Shown here: positions 13,601 to 24,699 of the stretch, piece by piece | Position numbering within the stretch: position 1 is the first letter of the stretch | How the letters are laid out: each line of letters starts with the position of its first letter | NCBI GenBank assembly: GCA_026874595.1 | Contig: CM049306.1 | Span: forward strand, 8,736,519 to 8,800,518 | Source of the DNA: Sipunculus nudus | Lineage: Eukaryota; Annelida; Sipuncula; Golfingiida; Sipunculidae | DNA: 64,000 nucleotides | Direction of reading: 5' to 3' | The notes under the pieces: model-generated | The model's input: the letters and a program-made list of their open reading frames with translations, nothing else | Told to the model about the DNA's origin: nothing | The model's database searches: none | Program-made: the position numbers and the translations under genes

Positions 13601-16296
13601 AGGTGGGAGAGATATCTGTAGATACACTTAACAACACCCTAATGATTGTTTACCTTCATAGGTGGGAGAGATACCTGCAGATACAATGAACAACACCCTG
13701 ATGATTGTTTACCTTCACAGGTGGGAGAGAAACCTGCAGATCCACTTAAGGACACCCTGATGATTGTTTACCTTCACAGGTGGGAGAGATACCTGCAGAT
13801 ACACTTAACAACCAAACCCAGGTGTTTGTTAACCTTCACAGGTGGGAGAGATACCTGCAGATCAACTTAAGGACACCCTGATGATTGTTTACCTTCACAG
13901 GTGGGAGAGATACCTGCAGATACACTTAACAACCAAACCCAGGTGTTTGTTAACCTTCACAGGTGGGAGAGATACCTGCAGATACACTTAACGACACCCT
14001 GATGATTATTTACCTTCACAGGTGGGAGAGATGCCTGCAGATACACTTAATGACACTCTGATGATTTTTAACCTTCACAGGTGGGAGAGATACCTGCAGA
14101 TACACTTAACGACATCCTGATGATTGTTCCCTTCACAGGTAGGAGAGAAACCTGAAGATACATTTAATCACATCCTGATGATTTTTAACCTTCATAGGTG
14201 GGAGAGATACCTGCAGATACACTTAAGGACACCCTGATGATTGTTAACCTTCACAGGTAGGAGAGAAACCTGAAGATACATTAAATGACATCCTGATGAT
14301 TTTTAACCTTCATAGGTGGGAGAGATACCTGCACCTACACTTAACAACACCCTGATGATTGTTAACCTTCACAGATGGGAGAGAAACCTGCAGATACACT
14401 TAACGACACCCTGATGATTGTTTACCTTCACAGGTGGGAGAGATACCTGCAGATACACATAATGACATCCTGTGATTGTTAACCTTCACAGGTGGGAGAG
14501 ATACCTGCAGATACACTTAATGACATCCTGATGATTGTTAGCCTTCACAGGTGGGAGAGATACCTGCAGATACACTTAATGACATCCTAATGATTGTTAA
14601 CCCTCACAGATGGGAGAGATACCTTCAGATACACTTAATGACATCCTGATGATAGTTAGCCTTCACAGGTGGGAGAAATACCTGCAGATACACTTAAGGA
14701 CACCCTGATGATTGTTAACCTTCACAGGTGAGAGAAATACCTGCAGATACACTTAACAATGACACCCTGGTGATTGTTTACCTTCACAGGTGGGAGAGTT
14801 ACCTGCAGATACACTTAATGACACCCGGATGATTTTTAACCTTCACAGGTGGGAGAGATCCCTGCAGTTACACTTAAAGACACCCTGATGATTGTTTACC
14901 TCCACAGGTGGGAGAGATACCTGCAGATACACTTAATGATATCCTGTGATTGTTTGCCTTCGCAGGTGGGAGAGATACCTGCAGATACACTTAATGACCC
15001 CCTAATGATTGTTAACCCACGCAGGTGGGAGAGATACCTGTAGATACACCTAATGACCTCCTAATGATTGTTAACCCTTACAGGTGGGAGAGATACCTGT
15101 AGATACACTTAACAACACCCTAATGATTGTTTACCTTCATAGGTGGGAGAGATACCTGCAGATACACTGAACAACACCCTGATGATTGTTTACCTTCACA
15201 GGTGGGAGAGAAACCTGCAGATCCACTTAAGGACACCCTGATGATTGTTTACCTTCACAGGTGGGAGAGATACCTGCAGATACACTTAACAACGAAACCC
15301 TGGTGTTTGTTAACCTTCACAGGTGGGAGAGATACCTGCAGATACACTTAACGACACCCTGATGATTATTTACCTTCACAGGTGGGAGAGATGCCTGCAG
15401 ATACACTTAATGACACCCGGATGATTTTTAACCTTCTCAGGTGGGAGAGATACCTGCAGATACACTTAAAGACACCCTGATGATTGTTTACCTCCACAGG
15501 TGGGAGAGATACCTGCAGATACACTTATTGACATCCTGTGATTGTTAGCCTTCGCAGGTGGGAGAGATACCTGCAGATACACTTAATGACCCCCTAATGA
15601 TTGTTAACCCTCACAGGTGGGAGAGATACCTGTAGATACACTTAATGACCTCCTAATGATTTTTAACCCTCACAGGTGGGAGAGATACCTGTAGATACAC
15701 TTAACAACACCCTAATGATTGTTTACCTTCATAGGTGGGAGAGATACCTGCAGATACACTGAACAACACCCTGATGATTGTTTACCTTCACAGGTGGGAG
15801 AGAAACCTGCAGATCCACTTAAGGACACCCTGATGATTGTTTACCTTCACAGGTGGGAGAGATACCTTCAGATACACTTAACAACAAAACCCAGGTGTTT
15901 GTTAACCTTCACAGGTGGGAGAGATACCTGCAGATACACTCAACGACACCCTGATGATTATTTACCTAAACAGGTGGGAGAGATGCCTGCAGATACACTT
16001 AATGACACCCTGATGATTTTTAACCTTCAGAGGTGGGAAAGATACCTGCAGATACACTTAACGACACTCTGATGATTTTTAACCTTCACAGGTGGGAGAG
16101 ATACCTGCAGATACACTAAAAGAAATCCTGATGATTGTTCCCTTCACAGGTAGGAGAGAAACCTGAAGATACATTTAATGACATCCTGATGATTTTTAAC
16201 CTTCATAGGTGTGAGATATACCTGCACATACACTTAAGAACACCCTGATGATTGTTTACCTTCACAGGTGGTAGTGATACCTGCAGATACACTTAA
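10636..16296 (+). repeat. 59-bp acceptor-derived array, main block
   Basis: About 96 more copies of the 59-bp unit. Higher-order structure is visible. A ten-unit block near 12164 recurs 592 bp later, and again at 15127 and 15719. A long segment around 11820-13000 recurs 2963 bp (about 50 units) downstream. The block ends at ACACTTAA, where a LINE is inserted. Open frames such as those at 12164 or 15719 come from repeat periodicity and are not genes. Confidence 0.95.
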
Positions 16297-17638
16297 TAAT
16301 AATAATAATAATGAATAGTACTTATATAGCGCTGAACTCCAAAATCAGACTCACAGCGCTTGCAGTTTTACACATCAGTTACACAATATATAAATATATA
16401 AGCACACTCACACACACATACACACCTACTCACCCACACACACCCGACATTACATGTATGGTAAATGTTGCTAAGTACAAAATGCCTGCAGAAATAGGTA
16501 TGTTTTAAGATTTGTCTTAAAAGTATTGATAGTGGGGGATTTTCTAAGTTCAGCTGGAAGGGAATTTCTAGATCTTAGGGGCAATATAACTAAAAGAACG
16601 TTCACCGACTTTCGTACGGCACTTAGGCAATATTAGAAGACTTTCATTAGAAGAGCGTAGGGTGCGCACCGGCCGATAAATACATAGTTTTGACGAAAGA
16701 TATGGTGGCAGTGATCCATCAAAATATCTATAAACAAGGACTGCGAGTTTGTATTGTATCCGATGCTGAACTGGCAGCCAGTGGAGTTCCTTAAGTAACG
16801 GCGTAACGTGGTCCCTTTTTCGTTTTTTAAGAATAACACGGGCTGCATTATTTTGAAGCATTTGAAACCATGAGATTTGTTCTAACGGTGAACCTACCAA
16901 AATTGAATTACAATAATCAAGGCGTGATGTAATAGTAGCACAGACTAGCCTAGCACAAATGCTGGAGGTTAGGAAACGCCGGATGGAAGCAATACATCGG
17001 AGTTCGAGAAAAACTGCACGACACACGCTATTAAAATGATCATGCATGGAAAGTGTTCGATCAATTTTCACACCGAGGTAATTCACAGAAGTCTGGAAAG
17101 TGACATTACTACCACAAACGCTAAGGGGGGCGTTGTTAATCATCTGAAGACAGGAGTGAGAGCCAACTGGCATAACTTCGGTCTTATCAGTATTCAGTTT
17201 AAGTTTGTTGCTGGTCATCCAAGAGAGGAGATCTTCAATACAATTCTGTATACTCAACTGTACAGAACTAAATTGGTCCGGTTCGTTACTTTTAGATAGC
17301 TTGGTGTCATCCACATACTTATGAAAAGCACAATTATGAGCAGTTATAATATCAGACAAAGGTTGTGAATATAAAGTGAAAAGTACAGGCCCCAACACGG
17401 AACCCTGGGGGACACCGTACAATAGAGAGCATGGGTCAGACAATCTACTGTCAACAATAACAGCTTGGGAGCGGTTTATGAGGAAAACCATGAAAGTACT
17501 GTGTCATGTATACCAAATGTCAGTTGAAGTCTTTTAAGCAATATTGAATGATCTAGCGTGTCAAACGCCGCACTTAGGTCTAACAAAGCTATCAGAGAAA
17601 CGTGTTTCTTGTCTGTCGCCGTAAGAAGACCATCCAAA
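16297..17638 (-). mobile_element. 5'-truncated CR1/L2-like LINE in the 59-bp array
   Basis: A minus-strand non-LTR retrotransposon whose 3' end (left) is a short (TAA)n tract. It is flanked by an exact 8-bp target duplication, ACACTTAA, at 16289-16296 and 17639-17646. Its 5' end is lost within the reverse transcriptase region. The reading frame to the right of 17491 encodes an RT motif ([10 protein letters not shown]) in another frame. Confidence 0.88.
16568..17491 (-). pseudogene. Reverse transcriptase fragment of a CR1/L2-like LINE
   Basis: A 307-residue open frame covering the second half of a LINE reverse transcriptase. It carries GVPQGSVLGP, the catalytic box as YVDD (usually YADD), and the thumb and C-terminal region with LHWLPVQHRIQYK and PPYLSSKL, typical of CR1/L2-group elements. 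It has no start codon of its own. A small deletion near 17480 separates it from the upstream RT motifs, so it is a dead fragment. Confidence 0.85.
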
Positions 17639-17954
17639 ACACTTAACGACACCCTGATGATTGTTAACCTTCACAGCTGGGAGAGATACCTGCAGATACA
17701 CTTAACGACACCCTGATGATTGTTAACCTTCACAGGTGGGAGAGATACCTGCAGATACACTTAATGACATCCTGTGATTGTTAGACTTCACAGGTGGGAG
17801 AGATACCTGTAGATACACTAAATGACATCCAATAGATTGTTTACCCTCACAGGTGGGAGAGATACCTGCAGATACACTTAATGACACCCTGATGATTGTT
17901 TACCTTCACAGGTGGGAGAGATACCTGCTGATACACTTAATGACATCCTGATGA
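17639..17954 (+). repeat. 59-bp array, final copies ending in the parent exon
   Basis: About five last copies of the 59-bp unit to the right of the LINE. The final unit is the genuine acceptor and start of the AP5B1 exon at 17912. The match ends at GACATCCTGATGA, after 43 bp of exon. This identifies the parent sequence of the array. Confidence 0.93.
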
Positions 17955-18044
17955 AGCTTGCTCCATCACCATTTGACAACACTGAGGTTCAGAAGAGAAA
18001 ACTTCTACATGTGGCAGACCTGGTGCCTGCTCACACCACTCCCG
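17912..18044 (+). CDS. AP5B1: AP5B1 exon 4 of window, parent of the 59-bp array
   Basis: Exon of 133 bp, phase 0 in and phase 1 out, acceptor TACCTTCACAG and donor CCCG|GTAAGC. It encodes VGEIPADTLNDILMKLAPSP and then a Q-KRKLL helix, continuing the frame of the exon at 1839. The first 43 bp are shared with every array unit. The divergent downstream sequence and the perfect phase match to 34466 show it is the real exon. Confidence 0.82.
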
Positions 18045-18292
18045 GTAAGCTTCATGATTTACAAGCATTTTGTTCAGTTGTCAGCAATGTTTTTATGGGA
18101 ATAGAGCATGGTTGCAGGTCATAGAATTTTTCATTCTTTCTTTATTGTATTTTCAAAATGCATTAAGGGGATCATTAAATGTATTTCTGTCACATATTTT
18201 TGCAAATCTGCTCACTTACATATCCATAATAAAAACAAAGTAAAGAAATACGTGGATATACTGGAATTTTTAATTCATGCCTTCATTACCAC

Positions 18293-18956
18293 TTAACTAG
18301 ATTATTGTAACTCTGCTATGCGGACTTACAGCAGCTATAATTGATAGGCTTTAGCGTGTGCAGAACATAGTAGCTAGTTTAGTATTCTCACTAAAAGTGC
18401 AAACATGATCATATAACACTTTACATACTTCACTGGTTACCAATGCATTAAAGAGTAAAATTTAAGATTCTGGTCTTTCTGTTTAAAGTCACAATTAACT
18501 TGGTTCCAGTGTATCTCCAAAACTACCTAAGTCAATGTGATTCACTTACAGAATTGTGTTCAAATTAACAAAATCTTTTTATATGTACCTTTCACCTAAT
18601 CAGCAGTGATTCAAAATATAGCATTTAGGATTGCAGGTTCTGGAATAAAGCTACCCAAAACATTGAGAATCTGTTCAGTCCTAACACAGTTTAAACGCAA
18701 ACTATAAACATATCTACTTGCTGAGTACCATGATTCTATTAACTGACACTTTTTGGACTGTCAGTCTGGCATTTTATCATATTTATATCTCATGTATAAC
18801 CATTAAACTTGTTTGATATACTTTTGCTGCGTATTCTTAGTATTTATAGTATCACTATTACATGTATGTATGCATGCATTGCATTGATTTTACTCTTGAT
18901 AAGATGTATTATTATTATAATAATTATTTTTATTATTAACATTATTATTATTATTG

Positions 18957-19003
<47 letters not shown>

Positions 19004-19007
19004 TTTA

Positions 19008-19057
<50 letters not shown>

Positions 19058-19063
19058 TAGAAT
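18293..19063 (+). mobile_element. Degenerate L2/CR1-like LINE 3' fragment with (ATT)n tail
   Basis: The plus strand encodes broken pieces of the C-terminal RT region of an L2-type element: CTAGATTATTGTAACTCTGC (LDYCNS), then LQRVQN-like and TLHWLP-like parts, with many stops. It is followed at 18906-19060 by a long (ATT)n tract, the usual microsatellite tail. Isoleucine- or asparagine-only frames over the tract are artefacts. Confidence 0.65.
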
Positions 19064-20059
19064 CCTTAGATATTTTGTGTGTGGCAACTACCAGAGATGA
19101 GAGTAAAAAGTGGTTATCAGCATGTTGGTTTAAGCAGTCTATGCACTTGAAATATGGGTAGGCACATTAGGAATATTGTCCTATGATATTTCAACAATAA
19201 TAAATTCCAATAATAGAAATTCCAACAATTGTAACACATTTTACAAAATTTCCCCTTTACTTAAATTTACAATTCAGTCTAGTTCCCTGTTATCACAAAT
19301 TGATTAGGTGATGATTCATGTAATGGCATCATAGCTGATAAACTAAAATACATACACTGTGACAGTGATGATGTTCCACAAAAAATTTCAACTAGCAAAG
19401 TGTCAGTCACCAGATGTGAATGCATGAAGTAAATTGACATTGATTTAAATTTTTACATTACCTCAGATGTTTGAAATTTGTTATGTGGGGCAAGGTGTGT
19501 TAATTTTTTAGCAAGGCCACACATCCATACCCCTTAGATGTTTAAAAAAAACTTCAGATGCTCTTAGTATTTACATGTTCAAACTTAAATTGGAGCACAC
19601 ATGGGCATTAAGCTGTGCATATGGTTAAATCAGAATCAGTATGTGAGTAGTTAATGTTTTTTCAAAAATGTCACTGAGACTCAAAAAAACTACATAAAAA
19701 AAACAGAAATAAAGCAGAGAAAGTAAAACCAAGATGAGATTATGTATATAGTTTATTTACAAATAAATAACCTAACATATACAATATGTGTATGATATGT
19801 GGTCTGTACACTTGCATTAATATGTCAATGCATCACTTATTGATGATGAAAAGAATGAAGATCATGAGTTCATGCTGAGGTTGATTCAATAAATAGTAAT
19901 GTTTAGATACAAAACACCATGACAGATGAAGGAATACTGAAGAAATGTAAAACCAGAAACAATGTCATCAATATAATAATGCATCTTGGCAGAGTATTTA
20001 ACAAATTAACAAAGTTAATCTTCAATATTTATAATATCATATAGTGCTTGGTATTTAGA
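19064..20059. other. Intron; likely 3'UTR end of TALE copy 1
   Basis: AT-rich sequence without ORFs. A minus-strand AATAAA (TTTATT at 19752-19757) is the first strong poly(A) signal downstream of the minus-strand TALE gene. The 3'UTR would therefore include the whole 38-bp array. Confidence 0.45.
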
Positions 20060-21917
20060 TCAGTGTAGCCTGGTCTTCTTGAAGGACTGCAGGTACATCA
20101 GTGTAGCCTGGTTCTCTTGCTGGGCTGCAGGAACATCAGTGTAGCCTGGTCCTCTTGCTGGGCTGCAGGTACATCCCTGTAGCCTGGTTCTCTTGCTGGG
20201 CTGCAGGTACATCAGTGTAGCCTGGTCCTCTTGACTGACTGCAGGTACATCATTGTAGCCTGGTCCTCTTGGTGGGCTGCAAGTACATCAGTGTATCCTG
20301 GTCCTCTTGCTGGGCTGCAGGTACATCAGTGTAGCCTTGTCCTCTTGGTGGGCTGCAAGTACATCAGTATAGCCTGGTCCTCCTGCTTGGCTGCAGGTAC
20401 ATCAGTGTAGCCTCGTTCTCTTGCTAGGCTGCAGGTACATCAGTGTAGCCTGGTCCTCTTGATTGACTGCAGGTACATCAGTGTAGCCTGGTCCTCCTGC
20501 TTGGCTGCAGGTACATCAGTGTAGCCTGGTCCTCTTGGTGGGCTGCAGGTACATCAGGGTAGCCTGGTCCTCCTGCTTGGCTGCAGGTACATCAGTGTAG
20601 CCTGGTCCTCTTGGTGGGCTGCAGGTACATCAGTGTAGCCTGGTCCTCCTGCTTGGCTGCATGTACATCAGTGTAGCCTGGTCCTCTTGCTGGGCTGCGT
20701 GTACATCAGTGTAGCCTGGTCCTCTTGATTGACTGCAGGTACATCAGTGTAGCCTGGTCCTCTTGATTGACTGCAGGTACATCAGTGTAGCCTGGTCCTC
20801 TTGGTGGGCTGCAGGTACATCAGTGTAGCCTGGTCCTCTTGATTGACTGCAGGTACATCAGTGTAGCCTGGTCCTCTTGGTGGGCTGCAGGTACATCAGT
20901 GTAGCCTGGTCCTCTTGATTGACTGCAGGTACATCAGTGTAGCCTGGTCCTCTTGCTGGGCTGCGTGTACATCAGTGTAGCCTGGTCCTCTTGATTGACT
21001 GCAGGTACATCAGTGTAGCCTGGTCCTCTTGATTGACTGCAGGTACATCAGTGTAGCCTGGTCCTCTTGGTGGGCTGCAGGTACATCAGTGTAGCCTGGT
21101 CCTCTTGATTGACTGCAGGTACATCAGTGTAGCCTGGTCCTCTTGATTGACTGCAGGTACATCAGTGTAGCCTGGTCCTCTTTCTGGGCTGCGTGTACAT
21201 CAGTGTAGCCTGGTCCTCTTGATTGACTGCAGGTACATCAGTGTAGCCTGGTCCTCTTGATTGACTGCAGGTACATCAGTGTAGCCTGGTCCTCTTGATT
21301 GACTGCAGGTACATCAGTGTAGCATGGTCCTCTTGGTTGGCTGCAGGTACATCAGTGTAGCCTGGTCCTCTTGATTGACTGCAGGTACATCAGTGTAGCC
21401 TGGTCCTCTTGATTGACTGCAGTTACATCAGTGTAGCCTGGTCCTCTTGCTGGGCTGCGTGTACATCAGTGTAGCCTGGTCCTCTTGATTGACTGCAGGT
21501 ACATCAGTGTAGCCTGGTCCTCTTGATTGACTGCAGGTACATCAGTGTAGCCTGGTCCTCTTGATTGACTGCAGGTACATCAGTGTAGCCTGGTCCTCTT
21601 GATTGACTGCAGGTACATCAGTGTAGCCTGGTCCTCTTGATTGACTGCAGGTACATCAGTGTAGCCTGGTCCTCTTGATTGACTGCAGGTACATCAGTGT
21701 AGCCTGGTCCTCTTGATTGACTGCAGGTACATCAGTGTAGCCTGGTCCTCTTGATTGACTGCAGGTACATCAGTGTAGCCTGGTCCTCTTGATTGACTGC
21801 AGGTACATCAGTGTAGCATGGTCCTCTTGATTGACTGCAGGTACATCAGTGTAGCCTCATTCTTTTGCTAGGCTGCAGGTACATCAGTGTAGCCTGGTCC
21901 TCTTGCTGGGCTGCAGG
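20060..21917 (-). repeat. 38-bp array from the 3' end of TALE copy 1
   Basis: About 49 tandem copies of a 38-bp unit, on the minus strand CAGCAAGAGGACCAGGCTAC followed by ACTGATGTACCTGCAG. The first unit contains the final codons of the TALE gene, its TGA stop and a few 3'UTR bases. Two sub-types alternate (TTGATTGA versus TTGCTGGG or TTGGTGGG on the plus strand), with blocks of TTGATTGA homogenised in the middle. Confidence 0.95.
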
Positions 21918-23131
21918 TTCTGTTGGATGAGGGAGGATATTTCTTGTACAATGGCACCAGGAGCTGCCCCGCTGTTACTTGCTGTCAGGTTTTGACACAG
22001 ACTGACCAGTTGCTCCTCCAGCTTCCTCTTCTGTCTCTTGGGGCCGGTGTTAAAGCTGCGGTTACGTCTGTTGTTGAACCACGAGTTGACCTGGGTCACG
22101 GTGATGCCTCCTCGCTGTGCCATGTCTTCCTTCTCCTCTTGACTGGGGTAGGGGTGAGCCAGGTGTTGGTCAAACCAGCTGTCCATGATGGCTACGGCCT
22201 CCTTGCTCAGGAACTTGGGTTTACAACGATACTTGGTCCTTGTCTGTCTCTGTTCTGGACAGGTGGCGACACTGCTGGCAGGCTGCTGCTGCTCTGTAGT
22301 TGTCACTGTGGTGGTGACTGATTTCTGAGTCTTGTTGACTTTGACAGGTTTGTGTGGTGTTCGTTTGATGAGAGATGTTGGTGACAGTGGTGGGAAGACA
22401 TCCTCTTCTGTGAATGACAGCGGTGACAGAGGAAGCAGATCTTCCTTACTGATCCCAGACAGTGACACGGCTGTAGCAATGGTGCTGTTTTTGTCTCTGC
22501 TGGTACAGTCAGGACTGCTGGTATTCTCTGATTCCTTGCTGTTTCTCAAGTCTTTAGATGGTGTTGGTGAATAGCTACTGCTGCCCTCTAGTGACAGTGA
22601 TGGTAATGAGTGTATCCCTGAGTCTCTGGTGGTTGAAGGTGTGTTGTTGAAGCTCTGTTTGCTGCTAGACAGATCCTGAGTGAACCTTGACCCCTGACCT
22701 CTGGTGACCTGTGAGTGCCAATTTGGTGTAGAGTGTATGGGTGTGTAGTACATCATCTGTGGGCTGCTAGGTACACGGGTCCCTGGGTACAGGTACTGCT
22801 GGCTGGGGTAGCTCCACTGGGGGTACATGTAGCTGCTGACTGCTGGTGAGTAGCCTGATGCTGGATGAACCCCTGGCTGTGCTTGTGTGGTGCTGTATCT
22901 GTACATTTCCATGTGGTGCAGTCCTGTGGTGACACCTCCATACTGTGGTGAATGGTATCCTGGGTAGCCATAATGATGATACTGCTGGGTACCAGTGACC
23001 TGTGCTGCCCTCTGTGTATAACTCAGGTACTGATGGTTTTTGTGGTATCCCTGTTGTCCTGGGTAGGACCCCTGTGTACTGGTCTGTGATGTTTGTTCTA
23101 CAATCTGGGATCTGGTCTGAAGTAGATTCAT
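21884..23131 (-). CDS. TALE-class homeobox gene, copy 1
   Basis: An intact intronless ORF of 415 residues beginning ATGAATCTACTTCAG. The N-terminal two thirds is rich in Y, P, S, Q, G and T and looks disordered (probable activation or repression region). The homeodomain spans about residues 303-365. It carries the three-residue loop extension HPYPS between helices 1 and 2 that defines TALE proteins, and the recognition helix QVNSWFNNRRNR (W351). A basic KRQKRKLEEQL follows, and the tail is PSKRTRLH. It is expected to be a nuclear DNA-binding protein. Spiralian-specific TALE genes (SPILE group) act in early blastomere specification; membership is inferred, not shown. It lies antisense within a 16.4-kb AP5B1 intron. 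Confidence 0.92.
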   Translation of the reverse strand: MNLLQTRSQIVEQTSQTSTQGSYPGQQGYHKNHQYLSYTQRAAQVTGTQQYHHYGYPGYHSPQYGGVTTGLHHMEMYRYSTTQAQPGVHPASGYSPAVSSYMYPQWSYPSQQYLYPGTRVPSSPQMMYYTPIHSTPNWHSQVTRGQGSRFTQDLSSSKQSFNNTPSTTRDSGIHSLPSLSLEGSSSYSPTPSKDLRNSKESENTSSPDCTSRDKNSTIATAVSLSGISKEDLLPLSPLSFTEEDVFPPLSPTSLIKRTPHKPVKVNKTQKSVTTTVTTTEQQQPASSVATCPEQRQTRTKYRCKPKFLSKEAVAIMDSWFDQHLAHPYPSQEEKEDMAQRGGITVTQVNSWFNNRRNRSFNTGPKRQKRKLEEQLVSLCQNLTASNSGAAPGAIVQEISSLIQQNLQPSKRTRLH

Positions 23132-23480
23132 GATGAAGTGATGATTACTAACAACAAGAGCAGTGTTACTTGATGGTTACTCAGTCACTGTGATGTACTC
23201 ACAACATGAGCTCAGTATTTATACTCCATCACACAAACTGACAGGTTTGACACCTGAGTTTTAGTCAACACCTTACAAGTGACACTAACAATGACATCAC
23301 TGTACAATAATTTATCATACTTAATTCCTTGAGCCAGGGAGTGATGTTTGTGAGTTTGTTTGGAGGTTTAATTAATTACTCCTGAGTTTGACTCAAACCT
23401 GCTCAACCTGTCACTGAGTCCTGAGTAGCTGGAGTCACTCGAGTGGAACTCATTAAAGCACTGCTTAGTGTGACTCAGAA
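23132..23480 (-). promoter_or_regulatory. Conserved upstream block of TALE copy 1
   Basis: This 350-bp region is conserved in sequence with the upstream regions of copies 2 and 3. It contains repeated ACTCA/TGAGT motifs, an AATTAATTA homeodomain-type site and a GACACTAACAATGACATCAC stretch. Coding-level conservation outside an ORF points to shared promoter or enhancer elements, or to recent duplication. Confidence 0.6.
23216..23223 (-). promoter_or_regulatory. TATA box of TALE copy 1
   Basis: TATAAATA on the minus strand about 92 bp before the ATG, followed by CTGAGCTCATG. Position and context are the same in all three TALE copies, so it is very likely the core promoter, giving a 5'UTR of about 60 bases. 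Confidence 0.75.
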
Positions 23481-24690
23481 ATAAGGTAAGTAACATGCAT
23501 GACAAAAATGGACTTATAAGTATACAGTTCAGTTGATGTATAACTGGAGGATTTTAGGTTTTTGTATGAGTGTTAAAATTAACAGTATTTATGGGTTTCA
23601 ACTTGACCCTAGATTTCTACAATGATTCAGAGGAAAGGATGAACATGTTAATTCTCAGTAGCTTGAATCACTTGTGTGGAAATTATTAGAGCATCTTTAG
23701 GTGTTACTTACTATCTGGCATAGACCAAATTCATATAATTCTTGTAAGATAATTAAATGTAAGTGGAACCATGCAGTAGTACATATAGTTGAATCCTGTA
23801 CTGCTACAATTAACCAGAGAGAACATATGTGGAACTATATTTATGATAAATTATCCGATAAGTAGGAGGCACAGTTGGTTGCCCTGTCTGACACTGAACT
23901 CATAAGAGCCTTGATAAAAGCGTACATTGAATATGGATTAAATGAATCTACCGGACACAAACACTATTTGGCCACTTTGCTGGATCAGGTCTCTCTCTTC
24001 TTCAAGGAATGGAAGAAGATTCTTCATGAACTATCTTGAATTAGTCAAATAACATTAATTGCCTGTATGCCATACAACATGGAATGTTTTCCTATTTACC
24101 TTTCATGATTATTGGTTTGTAATTTGTTATGATTTTGTATTAATTACTTCTGTATGACATTTTGTACGTCGATCATCGCTTTGTCAGAGGAAATAAAGGT
24201 TAACAACAACATATAATTCTTGTAAGATAATTAAGTGTAAGAGGAGCCATGGAACATTTTAATTTGAGGAACAGCTAGGTAGTATCTGTGTAGTATAAAT
24301 TTGGAACTGGAGTATATATATGTAACTTTACAAATGAAATTACTGTTTTTACATTGAGTTTTCTGGAATTTTTATAAATAATTTTTCAGTCATGGATAAA
24401 GTAATGTTGCATTTCTTACATGAAACAACGCTAAACTGGCTTTCCTTAACCATGTGTTCTTGATTAACAAAATACTATACACCTTATTTTATATTATTAC
24501 ACTCTAGAGATGGAAATAAATCAAATGCCTAATGGGTCTTGATGATAAGCTAACACATATAATGATATTTTTTTATGCATAAATGTACAGTTAAAAAGAG
24601 CGAACAGCTCAGTGATCCTTGAAACAAAAACAAGACAACCGACTCATGGTTCATGTTACTTTGCTGAGTAGCACAACATAATAGCCAAAC
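23481..24690. other. Intergenic intron sequence with a small retroelement remnant
   Basis: Mostly unrecognised AT-rich DNA. Between 23870 and 24215 the plus strand encodes a short stretch (ALIKAYIEYGL, then FFKEWKKILHELS and a stop) ending in AATAAAGGTTAACAACAAC. This looks like the 3' end of a retroelement ORF and tail; the family was not identified. A 25-bp direct repeat (ATAATTCTTGTAAGATAATT) occurs at both 23735 and 24211. Confidence 0.4.
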
Positions 24691-24699
24691 AATCACAAG

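Noticed and set aside
12164-16072. Recurrent 74-117-residue ORFs (GGRDTCRYTEQHPDD-type)
   Set aside because: They arise from reading the 59-bp repeat in shifted frames, start at varied positions in repeat units and have no independent coding signal.
10636-16296. CRISPR-like regular repeats
   Set aside because: Repeats are contiguous with no unique spacers, units derive from an adjacent exon, and the genome is eukaryotic.
18809-19087. Poly-isoleucine or poly-asparagine ORFs
   Set aside because: They are translations of an (ATT)n microsatellite.
21923-22574. Plus-strand ORFs over TALE copy 1 (and equivalents over copies 2 and 3)
   Set aside because: They are antisense shadows of the homeobox gene. 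Conservation follows the minus-strand protein, including the homeodomain.
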